The notes beneath the pieces are model-generated. The model made no database searches, had not been told where the DNA came from, and worked only from the letters and a program-made list of their open reading frames with translations. Shown in pieces: positions 17,588 through 27,477 of a DNA stretch of 64,000 nucleotides. The first letter of the stretch is position 1; each line of letters begins with the position of its first letter. The position numbers were made by a program, and so were the translations under genes. Source of the stretch: Actinoallomurus sp963799975 (GTDB lineage Bacteria; Actinomycetota; Actinomycetes; Streptosporangiales; Streptosporangiaceae); contig CAWCZF010000006.1 in NCBI GenBank assembly GCA_963799975.1, positions 2,914,001 to 2,978,000 on the forward strand. Reading direction: 5' to 3'.

Positions 17588-18112
17588 ATGATCCAGATCG
17601 CGACGCGGGTCGTGTACCGGAACCGCTGGATGTCCGTGCGCGAGGACGACATCCGTCATCCAGACGGCTCGCCGGGCATCTACGGCGTGGTGGACAAGCC
17701 GACCGCGGCGCTGATCCTCCCCGCGGAGAACGACGGGTTCCACCTGGTCGAGCAGTATCGGTACGCGGTGTCGCGCCGGTCGTGGGAGTTCCCCCAGGGC
17801 ACGTGGCCCGACGACCGGCAGACCAGCACCGAGGAGCTGGCCCGCGCCGAGCTGGCACAGGAGACCGGGCTGCGCGCGGAGCGGGTCGAGCGGATCGGGT
17901 CCTTCGCCATCGCGCCGGGGTTCACGAGCCAGGCGTGCGACGTCTTCCTCGCGACCGGCCTGTCGCCGGGCGAGCCCGACCGCGACCCGGAAGAGCAGGG
18001 CATGCGGCAGCGCTGGTTCGCCCGCGCCGACGTCGAGCGGATGATCCGCTCCGGCGAGATCACCGACGGGCTCAGTCTGGCCGCCTACGGGCAGCTCCTG
18101 CTCCGCGGCTGA
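17588..18112 (+). CDS. NUDIX hydrolase (ADP-ribose pyrophosphatase-like)
   Basis: A 174-residue Nudix protein that probably hydrolyses a nucleoside diphosphate derivative. N-terminal strands and YGVVDKPTAALILP lead to WEFPQGTWPDDRQTSTEELARAEL with AQETGL. The box departs from the consensus: the Arg of REUXEE is Ala, its next-to-last Glu is Gln, and the Glu in G-X5-E is Thr, although the last Glu remains. That may change metal use or activity. The start ATG at 17588 is clear. It converges with the Ser/Thr kinase gene. Confidence 0.88.
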   Translation: MIQIATRVVYRNRWMSVREDDIRHPDGSPGIYGVVDKPTAALILPAENDGFHLVEQYRYAVSRRSWEFPQGTWPDDRQTSTEELARAELAQETGLRAERVERIGSFAIAPGFTSQACDVFLATGLSPGEPDRDPEEQGMRQRWFARADVERMIRSGEITDGLSLAAYGQLLLRG

Positions 18113-18242
18113 GCCCCGAGTCTCGAAGGTCGTCTCGCGGCGCTCCCGGCGGAATGAGGCTGGCGCGAGCGCCCTTGACCTGCGACGACTAGACCACGAA
18201 GACAGCGCGTGCGCGCGCCGAGGACGCCGGCGCGGTGGCCGC

Positions 18243-19568
<1,326 letters not shown>

Positions 19569-19575
19569 CAGATCA

Positions 19576-20610
19576 CTATGGCGCACAAGAGGAGGCCCGT
19601 GTGACCAGATGGGTGTCCAGAATGACCATGGAGTCCTCCACCGGCTCACCCCGGATGCGCGCGACGAGCAGCCGTGCCATCTCGCGGCCCATCGCCTCCA
19701 GGGGCTGGTGTACCGAGGTCAGCGGCGGATCGGTGTGCCGCGCGGTGGCCGAGTCGTCGAAGCCGACCAGTGCGACGTCGGCGGGAATCCGCCGACCGTG
19801 CTGCTTCAGGATGCGCATCGCGCCGACCGCCATCGGGTCCGACGCGGCGAACACCGCGTCGAGCCCGGGATCGCGGGCGAGCAACTCGCGCATCACGCGC
19901 TCGCCGGACTCCTCGCTGAAGTCGCCGGCCCCGACCAGCTCGGGCAGGCCGGCCGCCGACAGCACGTCGCGGTAGCCGCCCAGGCGGTCGACGCCCACGC
20001 GCATGTCCTGCGGCCCGCTGATCGTGGCGACCCGACGGCGGCCGAGCCCGATCAGGTGCCGTACCGCCTTGCGCGCCCCGCCGCGGTTGTCGGCGTCGAC
20101 GCAGCTCACCGGGTCGACCCCGACCGGCGCACCGCCGAGCACGGTGGGCACGCCGCTCTCCTCCAGGTGCCGCGGCAGCGGGTCGCCGCCATGCAGCGAG
20201 ATCAGCAGCACGCCGTCGACGTGCTGGCCCGTCAGGTAGCGCTCGAAGCGGGTGTGGTCGTCCGCGGACTGGGCGATGGCCAGCAGCAGTTGCAGCCCGG
20301 TGCCGGCCAGCCCGGCGCTGATCCCGCGGATGATCCCGGCGAAGTACGGCTCGCCGAACACGCGCTCCTCAGACTCGGACACGAACAATGCGACGGTGTC
20401 GGTTCGCCGGGTGACCAGCGTGCGCGCGGCGCGGTTGGGGACGTATCCGAGTTCGTCGATGGCCCGCAGCACCGCCTCGCGCGCCTCCGGGCTCACCTTG
20501 GGCGACCCGTTGACGACGCGTGAGACGGTGCCGCGGCCGACGCCGGCGCGCGCGGCGACCGCCTCGAGGGTCGGCCGCCCCTGTGCTGGGTCCCGCGTAC
20601 GCTCACTCAC
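19576..20610 (-). CDS. cebR: LacI-family cellobiose repressor CebR
   Basis: A 344-residue LacI/GalR regulator. The HTH is at 14-35 (TLEAVAARAGVGRGTVSRVVNG), followed by the hinge and a periplasmic-binding-like sensor domain. It closely resembles Streptomyces CebR, which represses cello-oligosaccharide uptake until cellobiose binds. The matching TGGGAGCGCTCCCA operator lies upstream of cebE. Here the gene is the last of the operon, 4 bases after bglC, so it should control its own synthesis; in Streptomyces it is usually upstream of cebE. The start is GTG at 20608-20610. Confidence 0.93.
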   Translation of the reverse strand: MSERTRDPAQGRPTLEAVAARAGVGRGTVSRVVNGSPKVSPEAREAVLRAIDELGYVPNRAARTLVTRRTDTVALFVSESEERVFGEPYFAGIIRGISAGLAGTGLQLLLAIAQSADDHTRFERYLTGQHVDGVLLISLHGGDPLPRHLEESGVPTVLGGAPVGVDPVSCVDADNRGGARKAVRHLIGLGRRRVATISGPQDMRVGVDRLGGYRDVLSAAGLPELVGAGDFSEESGERVMRELLARDPGLDAVFAASDPMAVGAMRILKQHGRRIPADVALVGFDDSATARHTDPPLTSVHQPLEAMGREMARLLVARIRGEPVEDSMVILDTHLVTRASSCAP

Positions 20611-20614
20611 GGGT

Positions 20615-22027
20615 TCATTCTGCCGATGACGCGCCGATCCCGCCTCGCCCGATCACCGAGGAGTACCAGCGGGCGCTGCTCTTGGGGATGCGCGCCTGCG
20701 TCTCGAAGTCGATGTACACGAGGCCGAACCGCTTGGCATACCCCCAGCCCCATTCGAAGTTGTCCATCAGCGACCAGGCGAAATACCCGCGCAGCGGCAC
20801 GCCGGCGGTGATCACGGAGTGGCAGGCGCGCAGGTGCGCGTCCAGGTAGGCGACCCGGTCGGGATCTTCCACCTCGCCCGCCGAGACGACGTCGTCGAAG
20901 GCCGCGCCGTTCTCGGTGACGTACAGCGGCACGGCCGGGTAGTCGGCCGCGACGCGTGTCAGCACCTCGGCCAGGCCGGACTCGTCGATCTCCCAGCCCA
21001 TCGCGGTCACCGGCCGCCCCACCTGCACGAACCCGACGTGCTCGCTGCCCGGCCACGGCGACGCCTGGGCGAACGGCGAGGTGATCGCCGGGGCCGCGCC
21101 CTCGCGTCCGGTGACGATGAAGCGGTTGTAGTAGTTGACGCCGAGCATGTCGATGCCGCCGCCGATGATCTCCAGGTCGCCGTCGCGCACACCGAGGTCG
21201 AAGGGCGCCACGTCGGCGAGCACGTCGTCGGGGTAGCGGCCGCGGAGCAGGGCGTCGAGGAAGAACCGGTTCTGCAGTCCGTCGATCCGCCGTGCCGCGT
21301 CCACGTCCTCGTGCGCCTCGCTCGCGGGCGTCACCGCGTACAGGTTGACCGCGGCGCCGACGTTCGTGGTCTCGCTCCGCAGCGCCCCGGCGGCCAGGCC
21401 GTGCCCGAGCAGCAGGTGGTGCGCGGCGCGCATGGACGCCTCCGGCTCGCGCCGGCCCGGCGCGTGGTCGCCCGAGGCGTACCCCAGGAAGGCCGCGCAC
21501 CACGGCTCGTTGACCGTGGTCCAGTTGCGCACGCGGTCGCCGAGGGCCTCGTGCACGAGCGCGGCGTACTCGGCGAAACGGTACGCGGTGTCGCGTACGG
21601 GCCAGCCTCCCGCGTCCTCCAGCGCCTGCGGGAGGTCCCAGTGGTACAGCGTCGGCCACGGCTGGATGCCCGCCTCGAGCAGGGCGTCCACGAGCCGCCG
21701 GTAGAAGTCGAGCCCCTTGACGTTGACCGCTCCCGAGCCGTCCGGCTGCACGCGCGGCCAGGAGATCGAGAACCGGTAGGCGCTGAGCCCGAGCGAGGAC
21801 ATCAGCGCGACGTCCTCGCGGTACCGGTGGTAGTGGTCGATCGCGACGTCGCCGGTGTCGCCGGCCAGCACCAGTCCGGGCGTGTGCGCGAAGGTGTCCC
21901 AGATCGAGGGTCCGCGGCCGTCCTCGGCGACCGCCCCCTCGATCTGGTACGCGGCGGTCGCCGCGCCCCAGACGAAGTCCGTGGGAAAGCCGAGCCGGAT
22001 CTCCGCCTGCGATGGCTGCGTGGTCAT
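20615..22027 (-). CDS. bglC: GH1 beta-glucosidase BglC
   Basis: A 470-residue glycoside hydrolase family 1 enzyme that splits imported cellobiose into glucose in the cytosol. The acid/base Glu174 is in TVNEP and the nucleophile Glu372 is in YVTENGAAF; FVWGAATAAYQIEGA near the start is the GH1 signature. There is no signal peptide. The ATG at 22025-22027 overlaps the cebG stop by 4 bases. Its place directly after cebG and before cebR, plus the CebR operator, supports the cellobiose role. Confidence 0.96.
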   Translation of the reverse strand: MTTQPSQAEIRLGFPTDFVWGAATAAYQIEGAVAEDGRGPSIWDTFAHTPGLVLAGDTGDVAIDHYHRYREDVALMSSLGLSAYRFSISWPRVQPDGSGAVNVKGLDFYRRLVDALLEAGIQPWPTLYHWDLPQALEDAGGWPVRDTAYRFAEYAALVHEALGDRVRNWTTVNEPWCAAFLGYASGDHAPGRREPEASMRAAHHLLLGHGLAAGALRSETTNVGAAVNLYAVTPASEAHEDVDAARRIDGLQNRFFLDALLRGRYPDDVLADVAPFDLGVRDGDLEIIGGGIDMLGVNYYNRFIVTGREGAAPAITSPFAQASPWPGSEHVGFVQVGRPVTAMGWEIDESGLAEVLTRVAADYPAVPLYVTENGAAFDDVVSAGEVEDPDRVAYLDAHLRACHSVITAGVPLRGYFAWSLMDNFEWGWGYAKRFGLVYIDFETQARIPKSSARWYSSVIGRGGIGASSAE

Positions 22028-22899
22028 GCCTTGAGGGCCCCTTCCATGATTCCGCCGATGATCTGGCGGCCGAACACGACGAAGACGGCGAAGAGCGGGA
22101 CGGTCGCGACGACGGTCCCTGCGAACATCAGCGTGTAGTCGTTGAAGTAGGCGCTGTTGAGCAGCGCCAGGGAGTACTGCACGGTCGGGTTGTCGGGGTT
22201 GAGGACCGCGCGCGGCCAGATGAACTCGTTCCAGGTCTGCATGAAGGTGAACAGGGCCAGCACGGAGGCGGCCGGGCGCAGCGCGGGCAGTACCACGCTC
22301 CAAAAGATGCGGAACGTGGAGGCGCCGTCGACGCGCGCGGCCTCGATGAGCTCGTCCGGCACGGCCTGTGAGGCGTACTGGCGCATCATGAAGACGCCGA
22401 AGCCGGTGACCAGGAACGGCACGATCACGGCCTGGAGCTTGCCGGTCCAGTGCAGGTGCACCATGACCATGTAGAGCGGGATGATCCCCATCTGGACCGG
22501 GACCATCATCGTGGCCACGATGACGAGCAGGAGCGCGTTGCGGCCGCGGAAGCGCAGCTTGGCGAAGGCGAACCCGGCCAGCGAGGCGAAGAACACCGTC
22601 GAGACGGCGACCGCGGCGGAGGCGATGGCGGAGTTCACCAGGGCCTTGCCGAAGTGCGCCTGCTCGTTGTCGAACAGGCGGCGTACGTTCTCGCCGAGGT
22701 GCTGACCGGCGATGAACGGCGGCGGCACCGCGCCGACCACGTCGTTGGTCCGCGTGGCGACGACGAACATCCAGTACAGCGGGAACGCCGAGAGCGCGAT
22801 GCCGAAGATCAGCACCACATACGTCAGCGGGCTGGCGGACCAGAGCCGCGCCGAGCCGGCCACGGCGCCGCGCGTACGCCGCGCGATGAGGGCCTTCAT
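22024..22899 (-). CDS. cebG: ABC transporter permease CebG (MalG-type)
   Basis: A 291-residue permease with six transmembrane segments. The EAA loop is visible as ELIEAARVDGASTFRIFWSVVLPALRPA, which docks the ATPase. Together with CebF it forms the channel for cellobiose/cellotriose. No ATPase gene is in the window; CebEFG systems use the shared MsiK ATPase encoded elsewhere, and this is expected here. The start ATG at 22897-22899 overlaps the cebF stop by 4 bases, and its stop overlaps bglC. Confidence 0.94.
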   Translation of the reverse strand: MKALIARRTRGAVAGSARLWSASPLTYVVLIFGIALSAFPLYWMFVVATRTNDVVGAVPPPFIAGQHLGENVRRLFDNEQAHFGKALVNSAIASAAVAVSTVFFASLAGFAFAKLRFRGRNALLLVIVATMMVPVQMGIIPLYMVMVHLHWTGKLQAVIVPFLVTGFGVFMMRQYASQAVPDELIEAARVDGASTFRIFWSVVLPALRPAASVLALFTFMQTWNEFIWPRAVLNPDNPTVQYSLALLNSAYFNDYTLMFAGTVVATVPLFAVFVVFGRQIIGGIMEGALKA

Positions 22900-23861
22900 T
22901 TCTCGCCTCCCGCGAACCGGCGGATGATCAGGAAGTTGAGCAGCGAGAAGACCAGGATCAGCAGGAACAGCATCCAGGCGACGGCCGAGCCGTAGCCGTA
23001 CTGGAAGCGCTGGAAGGCGTTCTCGAACATGTACATCGCCACGGTCTGCGACTGCCGCAGCGAGCCGCCGTTCATGTAGCCGCTGTTGAACAGCAGCGGC
23101 TCGGTGAACAGTTGCAGGCCCCCGATGGTGGAGATGACCGTGACGAAGACGATCGTCGGCCGCAGCAGCGGCACGGTGATGCGCCAGAACTGCTTGACGC
23201 GCGACGCCCCGTCGATCGCGGCCGCCTCGTACAGGGAGCGCGGGATCGCCTGCATGCCGGCCAGGAAGATCAGCGCGTTGTAGCCGGTCCACCGCCAGTC
23301 GACCATCGTCGCGACGGCGATCCAGGCCGACCACTTGTTGGCCTGCCAGTCGATCCGGTGCACGCCGAAGAAGTGCAGGACCCAGTTGGCCATCCCGTAG
23401 TCGCGGCCATAGATCTGGGTGAACACGATCGCGACCGCCGCGACCGAGGTGACGAGCGGCAGCAGGACGCCCATGCGGAACAACGTGGGCATCCGCATCC
23501 CGCGGTTCAGCGCGTTGGCCAGCAGCAGCGCCAGCATCAGCTGCGGCACCGTGGCGATGAGGAACATCGCGAACGTGTTGCCGACCGCGTTCCAGAACTG
23601 GTCGTCCGACATCAGCCGCGTGTAGTTCTGCAGGCCGATGAACTGGTGCCCGCCGATGATCTCCCAGTGGTTCAGCGAGACCCAGAACGTGTAGCCGAGC
23701 GGGAACAGCCCGAACACCAGGAACAGCAGATAGAAGGGCGAGATGTAGAGGTACGGCGAGAGCGACACGTCCAGCCGCGACAGCAGGGTCCGCCATCGGC
23801 GCCGCCGCGGCGGCGGGGCCGCGCGCGCGCCGGCCGGGGCGGGCCGCACGTCGAGAGCCAT
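22896..23861 (-). CDS. cebF: ABC transporter permease CebF (MalF-type)
   Basis: A 321-residue permease with six transmembrane segments. Segments LSPYLYISPFYLLFLVFGLFPLGYT and the EAA loop SLYEAAAIDGASRVKQFWRITVPLLRP fit the MalF/CebF family. A long basic N terminus (residues 1-28) lies in the cytosol. It pairs with CebG. The start ATG at 23859-23861 is preceded by AAGGACC. A long hairpin separates it from cebE, which usually raises binding-protein levels over permease levels. Confidence 0.94.
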   Translation of the reverse strand: MALDVRPAPAGARAAPPPRRRRWRTLLSRLDVSLSPYLYISPFYLLFLVFGLFPLGYTFWVSLNHWEIIGGHQFIGLQNYTRLMSDDQFWNAVGNTFAMFLIATVPQLMLALLLANALNRGMRMPTLFRMGVLLPLVTSVAAVAIVFTQIYGRDYGMANWVLHFFGVHRIDWQANKWSAWIAVATMVDWRWTGYNALIFLAGMQAIPRSLYEAAAIDGASRVKQFWRITVPLLRPTIVFVTVISTIGGLQLFTEPLLFNSGYMNGGSLRQSQTVAMYMFENAFQRFQYGYGSAVAWMLFLLILVFSLLNFLIIRRFAGGEK

Positions 23862-23900
23862 GCGAGGGTCCTTTCGGGGTGAGGATGCCGGCGGAGTGGG

Positions 23901-23941
23901 GGCGGCGCCGGCAGGGTGTCCCTGGGGAGCCCGGCGCCGCC
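23901..23941 (-). promoter_or_regulatory. Intercistronic hairpin between cebE and cebF
   Basis: A perfect 11-bp stem (23901-23911 with 23931-23941) encloses a second 5-bp stem (23912-23916 with 23920-23924). It begins 9 bases after the cebE stop. Such hairpins after a binding-protein gene typically slow decay of the cebE message or reduce read-through into the permeases. The function is inferred from position. Confidence 0.7.
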
Positions 23942-23949
23942 GCCCGGCC

Positions 23950-25275
23950 TCACCCCGTTCCGGCGGCCTTCTTGGCGTCGGAGACCGCCTTGCCCCAGCC
24001 GGAACCGGGTGAGAGCTTGCCCTGCGCGATCGCCCGCAGGTCCGCTTCGACCGCCTGGCGCACCTCCTGGTTGTCCGCGCCCAGGTAGACGGGCTTGAGG
24101 CTCATCGCGGCCGGGCCGTAGATCGCGCCGACCGGAGCGTTGTTGAAGTACGGGTTGGCGAACGCCTTGACCGCCGAGTCGCCCAGCGCCTGCGGGGAGG
24201 ACGGCAGGTTGTTGGCAACCTTGAACGCCCCGATCTGGCCCTGCGTGCTGGTCAGGAACTTCACCAGGTCCGCCGCCTCCTTGGGGTGCTTGCTCTGCGT
24301 CGGCACGGCGAGCCAGGATCCGCCCCAGCTTCCGCCGCCGCCCGGCACACCGGCGACGTCCCACTTGCCGCTCTGCCCGTCGCCTCCGAACTGCTTGATG
24401 AGCCCGAGCATCCAGGCTGGGCACGGCGCGGTCGCGAACGCGTCCTTCTTCAGCGCCTGCGCCCACGGGTCGGACAGGAACTGCACGCCGTTGGCGAGGC
24501 CGGCCTGCGACATCTTCACGGTCTCGTCCCAGGCCGCCTTGACGGCCGGGTTGGACTCCATGACGAACTTGTTGGAGGTGTCGAAGTAGGTCTGGTTGGC
24601 GCCCTTGCCGGCCTCCTGCATGAGGATCGTGTTGTAGTAGGTCTCGGGACTGTCGATGAACTTCGTGCCGCCGCCGACCGCCGCGGTGAACTTCTTACCG
24701 GTGGCGATGAAGTCGTCCCAGGTGGGCCACTGTTTGGTGACCGCGTCCCGGTCGCTCGGCAGGCCGGCCTTCTTGAACAGGTCGCGGCGGTAGCACAGCG
24801 CCATGCTGCCGACGTCGGTGCCCAGGCCGATGAGCTTGGAGCCGTCCGGGCTCATCCCGCCCTGCCACTTCCACGGGATGAAGTTGCCCTGGAGCGAGGA
24901 CGCGCCGTAGCTCTTCAGGTCGACGAACTTGTCCGGCTGGGACTTGAACTTGACCATGATGCCCTCTTCGATGGCCACCACGTCGCCGGCGCCGGCGCCC
25001 GCCGCGATCCACTGCTGGAGCCGCGGCGTGTAGTCATCGAGCTTGGGCACGTTCCGTTCACTGATCTTGATGTTCGGGTGCTGCGCCTCGTACTGCTTGT
25101 AAAGCTCCTGGTAGCCGAAGGTGCCGAAGTCGTCCACCGTCAACGTGATCTTCTGACTTGACGATCCTCCGCCGCCCTTCTTGCCGTCATCCCCCGCACA
25201 CGCCGCCGACGCCGCGAGTGCGGCGGACAGCACGATCGCCAGGGCATACCGCCCGCGATACCTGATGACCCTCAT
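23950..25275 (-). CDS. cebE: Cello-oligosaccharide-binding lipoprotein CebE
   Basis: A 441-residue extracellular solute-binding protein (family 1). The N terminus has a basic start, a hydrophobic core and a lipobox around LAASAACAGDD, then a Gly/Ser-rich linker, so it is anchored outside the membrane. It should capture cellobiose/cellotriose and deliver it to CebFG. The ligand is inferred from the linked GH1 gene and the CebR operator. The ATG at 25273-25275 follows GAGAGGGG. It is the first gene of the operon. Confidence 0.93.
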   Translation of the reverse strand: MRVIRYRGRYALAIVLSAALAASAACAGDDGKKGGGGSSSQKITLTVDDFGTFGYQELYKQYEAQHPNIKISERNVPKLDDYTPRLQQWIAAGAGAGDVVAIEEGIMVKFKSQPDKFVDLKSYGASSLQGNFIPWKWQGGMSPDGSKLIGLGTDVGSMALCYRRDLFKKAGLPSDRDAVTKQWPTWDDFIATGKKFTAAVGGGTKFIDSPETYYNTILMQEAGKGANQTYFDTSNKFVMESNPAVKAAWDETVKMSQAGLANGVQFLSDPWAQALKKDAFATAPCPAWMLGLIKQFGGDGQSGKWDVAGVPGGGGSWGGSWLAVPTQSKHPKEAADLVKFLTSTQGQIGAFKVANNLPSSPQALGDSAVKAFANPYFNNAPVGAIYGPAAMSLKPVYLGADNQEVRQAVEADLRAIAQGKLSPGSGWGKAVSDAKKAAGTG

Positions 25276-25341
25276 TGACGAACCCCTCTCAGGTCGTCTC
25301 CACAAGCCTGATTCGATGGCCGGGCTTCGCGGGCCCGGCAT

Positions 25342-25392
25342 TGCGTGGGAGCGCTCCCACGCACTGAAGCCGGGAGAGGCGGGGGGTGTCAA
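25342..25392 (-). promoter_or_regulatory. CebR operator and promoter of the ceb operon
   Basis: A perfect 22-bp palindrome at 25342-25363 contains TGGGAGCGCTCCCA, the published CebR operator core. On the leftward strand, a TTGACA -35 box lies at 25387-25392, and 18 bases later TTCAGT (25363-25368) could serve as a weak -10, so the operator covers the start point. The cebE start codon is 67 bp downstream. Repression by CebR and release by cello-oligosaccharides follow from the known system. Confidence 0.92.
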
Positions 25393-25463
25393 TAGTTCGA
25401 TACCGGTTCGTTACACGCCGGTCACGTCGCCCTGGCGTTCCGGGCACATGGCAGGCTCGGGGA

Positions 25464-25886
25464 ATGAGGCTGACCGAGCAGGCCGCGCGCGAGCGGCTCG
25501 CGTCGGCGCGTGTGCTGCGACTCGCGACGACGGACGCGGACGGCCGCCCGCATCTGGTCGTGGCGACGTTCGCGGTCGAGGGCGGGCAGATCTTCACGGC
25601 CGTCGACGCCAAGCCGAAGCGCACCCGCGACCTGAAACGCCTGCGCAACATCCGCGCCGACCCGCGCGTGGCGGTCCTGGCCGACCACTACGAGGACGAC
25701 TGGACCCGCCTGTGGTGGGTACGCGCGGACGCGACCGCCACGATCGTCACCGACCCGGCCGCGATGGCGCACCCCATCGCCCTGCTGCGGGAGCGGTACC
25801 CCCAGTATCGCGCCGTCCCGCCCGAGGGCCCGGTCGTCGCGATGGAGGTCGAGCGCTGGACCGGCTGGGCGCACGGCCCCCGGTGA
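25464..25886 (+). CDS. PPOX-class F420-dependent oxidoreductase
   Basis: A 140-residue split-barrel protein of the pyridoxamine-phosphate-oxidase-like class; LASARVLRLATTDADGRPHLVVATFAVEG and KPKRTRDLKRLRNIRADPRVAVL fit the TIGR03668-type F420 family. Such proteins bind F420 (or FMN/heme) and carry out hydride transfers; the substrate is unknown. The ATG at 25464 follows GGGG. It is divergent from the ceb operon and probably separate from it. Confidence 0.88.
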   Translation: MRLTEQAARERLASARVLRLATTDADGRPHLVVATFAVEGGQIFTAVDAKPKRTRDLKRLRNIRADPRVAVLADHYEDDWTRLWWVRADATATIVTDPAAMAHPIALLRERYPQYRAVPPEGPVVAMEVERWTGWAHGPR

Positions 25887-25913
25887 CCGCGCACGTTCAC
25901 GTGACCGTACGCG

Positions 25914-26534
25914 TCAGGTACGGCTCAGGTCCGCGGCCAACTCGCGGACCTGCTCCGGGCCGCGGAACACCTCGGCCCGCATGCCGGCCTCGCGTGCGGC
26001 GACCACGTTGACCTCGCGGTCGTCGAGGAACAGGCAGTCGCGCGGCGCCGCGCCCAGACGCCGCGCCGCGATCTCGTACGCGCGGCGGTCGGGCTTGGCG
26101 ACGCCGGTCTCACAGGAGTAGACCAGCGCGCTGAAGTGCGCGAGCCAGTCGCGGTGCCGCGCCTCGAAGACCGGCACCAGGTCGCCGACGATGTTGGAGA
26201 GCAGGCCGAGCGTGTGCCCGCCGGCGGCCAGCTCGCCGACCAGCCCGGTCATGGCCGGGTCGGCGTGGCTCCAGCTGGCCGTGTCGGCGGCCACGAGCGC
26301 GCGCACGGTCTCCTCGCCGAACCGCGCGCCGGCACTGGCCGCCACCCGCGCCCAGTAGTCCGCGGCCGGCTGCCCGGCGTCGTACGGCTCGCGCAGCGCC
26401 CAGTACGCGTCCCAGAACGCCGCGAGGTCCACCGGGCCCGCCGTCGCGGCGGCCGCCTCGATCGCGCGCAGATCCTCCGGCGACTGGATCAGGGCGATGA
26501 CTCCGAACAGGTCGAACACGATCGCGCGCGGCAT
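25914..26534 (-). CDS. HAD-superfamily hydrolase (HAD-IA)
   Basis: A 206-residue haloacid dehalogenase-like protein. Motif I is FDLFGVI (nucleophile Asp8), motif II is LGLLSNI, motif III is KPDRRAYEIAARRLG and motif IV is LFLDDREVNV. The third residue of motif I is Phe, as in dehalogenase/epoxide-hydrolase-type HAD-IA proteins rather than the Asp of phosphatases. The substrate is unknown. The start is the ATG at 26532-26534. It is divergent from the TetR-family gene. Confidence 0.9.
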   Translation of the reverse strand: MPRAIVFDLFGVIALIQSPEDLRAIEAAAATAGPVDLAAFWDAYWALREPYDAGQPAADYWARVAASAGARFGEETVRALVAADTASWSHADPAMTGLVGELAAGGHTLGLLSNIVGDLVPVFEARHRDWLAHFSALVYSCETGVAKPDRRAYEIAARRLGAAPRDCLFLDDREVNVVAAREAGMRAEVFRGPEQVRELAADLSRT

Positions 26535-26623
26535 GCGGTCCTCTCGTCGCTGCGGGCTGCCAGGGCGAGCCTAACCGCCGCGGGCGCGCCGCCCTCCCGG
26601 GTGACGGGCTGGGTGATCGGCCG

Positions 26624-26651
26624 AGCAAGCGGTTGGGCGCACCCGTCATAA
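26624..26651 (+). promoter_or_regulatory. Putative KstR2-like operator and promoter of the TetR gene
   Basis: AGCAAGCGGTTGGG (26624-26637) approximates the KstR2 consensus AnCAAGnnCTTGnT, with one half well kept. CATAAT at 26646-26651 lies 7 bases before the ATG at 26659, placing a transcript start at or near the start codon. Autoregulation is suggested, not shown. Confidence 0.45.
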
Positions 26652-26658
26652 TGCGGGG

Positions 26659-27318
26659 ATGACGACCGCGGGGAAGGACGGCGGGCCGCACCGGACCGCC
26701 GGGGGCGGCGCCCGGCGCCGGGGACGCGGCTCGTCCGTGCTCGCCTCCGAGCGCCGCGAGCACCTCCTGCGGCTCGCCGCCGAACTCTTCGCCGAAAAGG
26801 GCTACCAGGCCACGACCGTGCGCAACATCGCCGACGAGGCCGGCATTCTGTCGGGCAGCCTCTATCACCACTTCGACTCCAAGGAGTCGATCGTCGATGA
26901 GATCCTCACGTCCTTCTTCGACGAGCTGACCGCCGCCAACCAGGCCGCGCTGGAACGCGGCGGCGACCCGCGTACGGTCCTGGCCGCGCTGGTGCGCATC
27001 GGCTTCGGCACGCTCGTGCCGCACCGCGCCGCCATCATGGTCATGCAGAACGACTGGAACTACCTCCGCCGCTTCGACCGGTTCGACTATCTGACTCGGT
27101 CGGAGGAGGAGACCGAGCGGATCTGGGTCGGCCAGATCGCCCACGGCCAGCGGACCGGGCTGTTCCGCGACGACATCGACGCGCGGCTCACCTACCGGAT
27201 GATCCGCGACACGATCTGGGTGGCGGTGCGCTGGTTCCAGCCGGGCGGGCGACTCGACGCCCAGGGGCTGGCCGACCACTACATCAAGGTCTTGTTCGAC
27301 GGCATTTCCGTGCACTGA
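26659..27318 (+). CDS. TetR-family regulator, KstR2-like
   Basis: A 219-residue TetR/AcrR protein. The HTH region RREHLLRLAAELFAEKGYQATTVRNIADEAGILSGSLYHHFDSKESI closely resembles KstR2, the acyl-CoA-responsive repressor of late cholesterol-ring catabolism in mycobacteria and rhodococci. The first 28 residues are basic and disordered. The effector domain has IWVGQIAHGQRTGLF. No steroid catabolic genes are in this window, so its targets lie elsewhere or differ. It probably has a leaderless mRNA. Confidence 0.88.
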   Translation: MTTAGKDGGPHRTAGGGARRRGRGSSVLASERREHLLRLAAELFAEKGYQATTVRNIADEAGILSGSLYHHFDSKESIVDEILTSFFDELTAANQAALERGGDPRTVLAALVRIGFGTLVPHRAAIMVMQNDWNYLRRFDRFDYLTRSEEETERIWVGQIAHGQRTGLFRDDIDARLTYRMIRDTIWVAVRWFQPGGRLDAQGLADHYIKVLFDGISVH

Positions 27319-27396
27319 CCCGCGCACGCGTCCGCGCCTGCGGCCCAGATCACGGGCCATTTCCCCGTGGCGACTGTTAACTGTGCGGCAAGGTGT

Positions 27397-27424
27397 TTGT
27401 CAAATTACGCTATATCGCTATTTT
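27397..27424 (+). promoter_or_regulatory. Promoter of the lamin-tail nuclease gene
   Basis: TTGTCA (27397-27402), a 16-bp spacer and TATTTT (27419-27424) lie in an unusually AT-rich patch, about 50 bp upstream of the ATG at 27478. The match to vegetative sigma sites is good. Confidence 0.55.
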
Positions 27425-27477
27425 CCGGCAACGGATACGAACGAGCGTGACCCGCGATCGGCCCCAGGGAGACGGTC

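Noticed and set aside
27376..27412. Possible PHO-box-like direct repeats before the nuclease gene
   Set aside because: Only weak matches to GTTCACC with the 11-bp period; the promoter alone explains the text.
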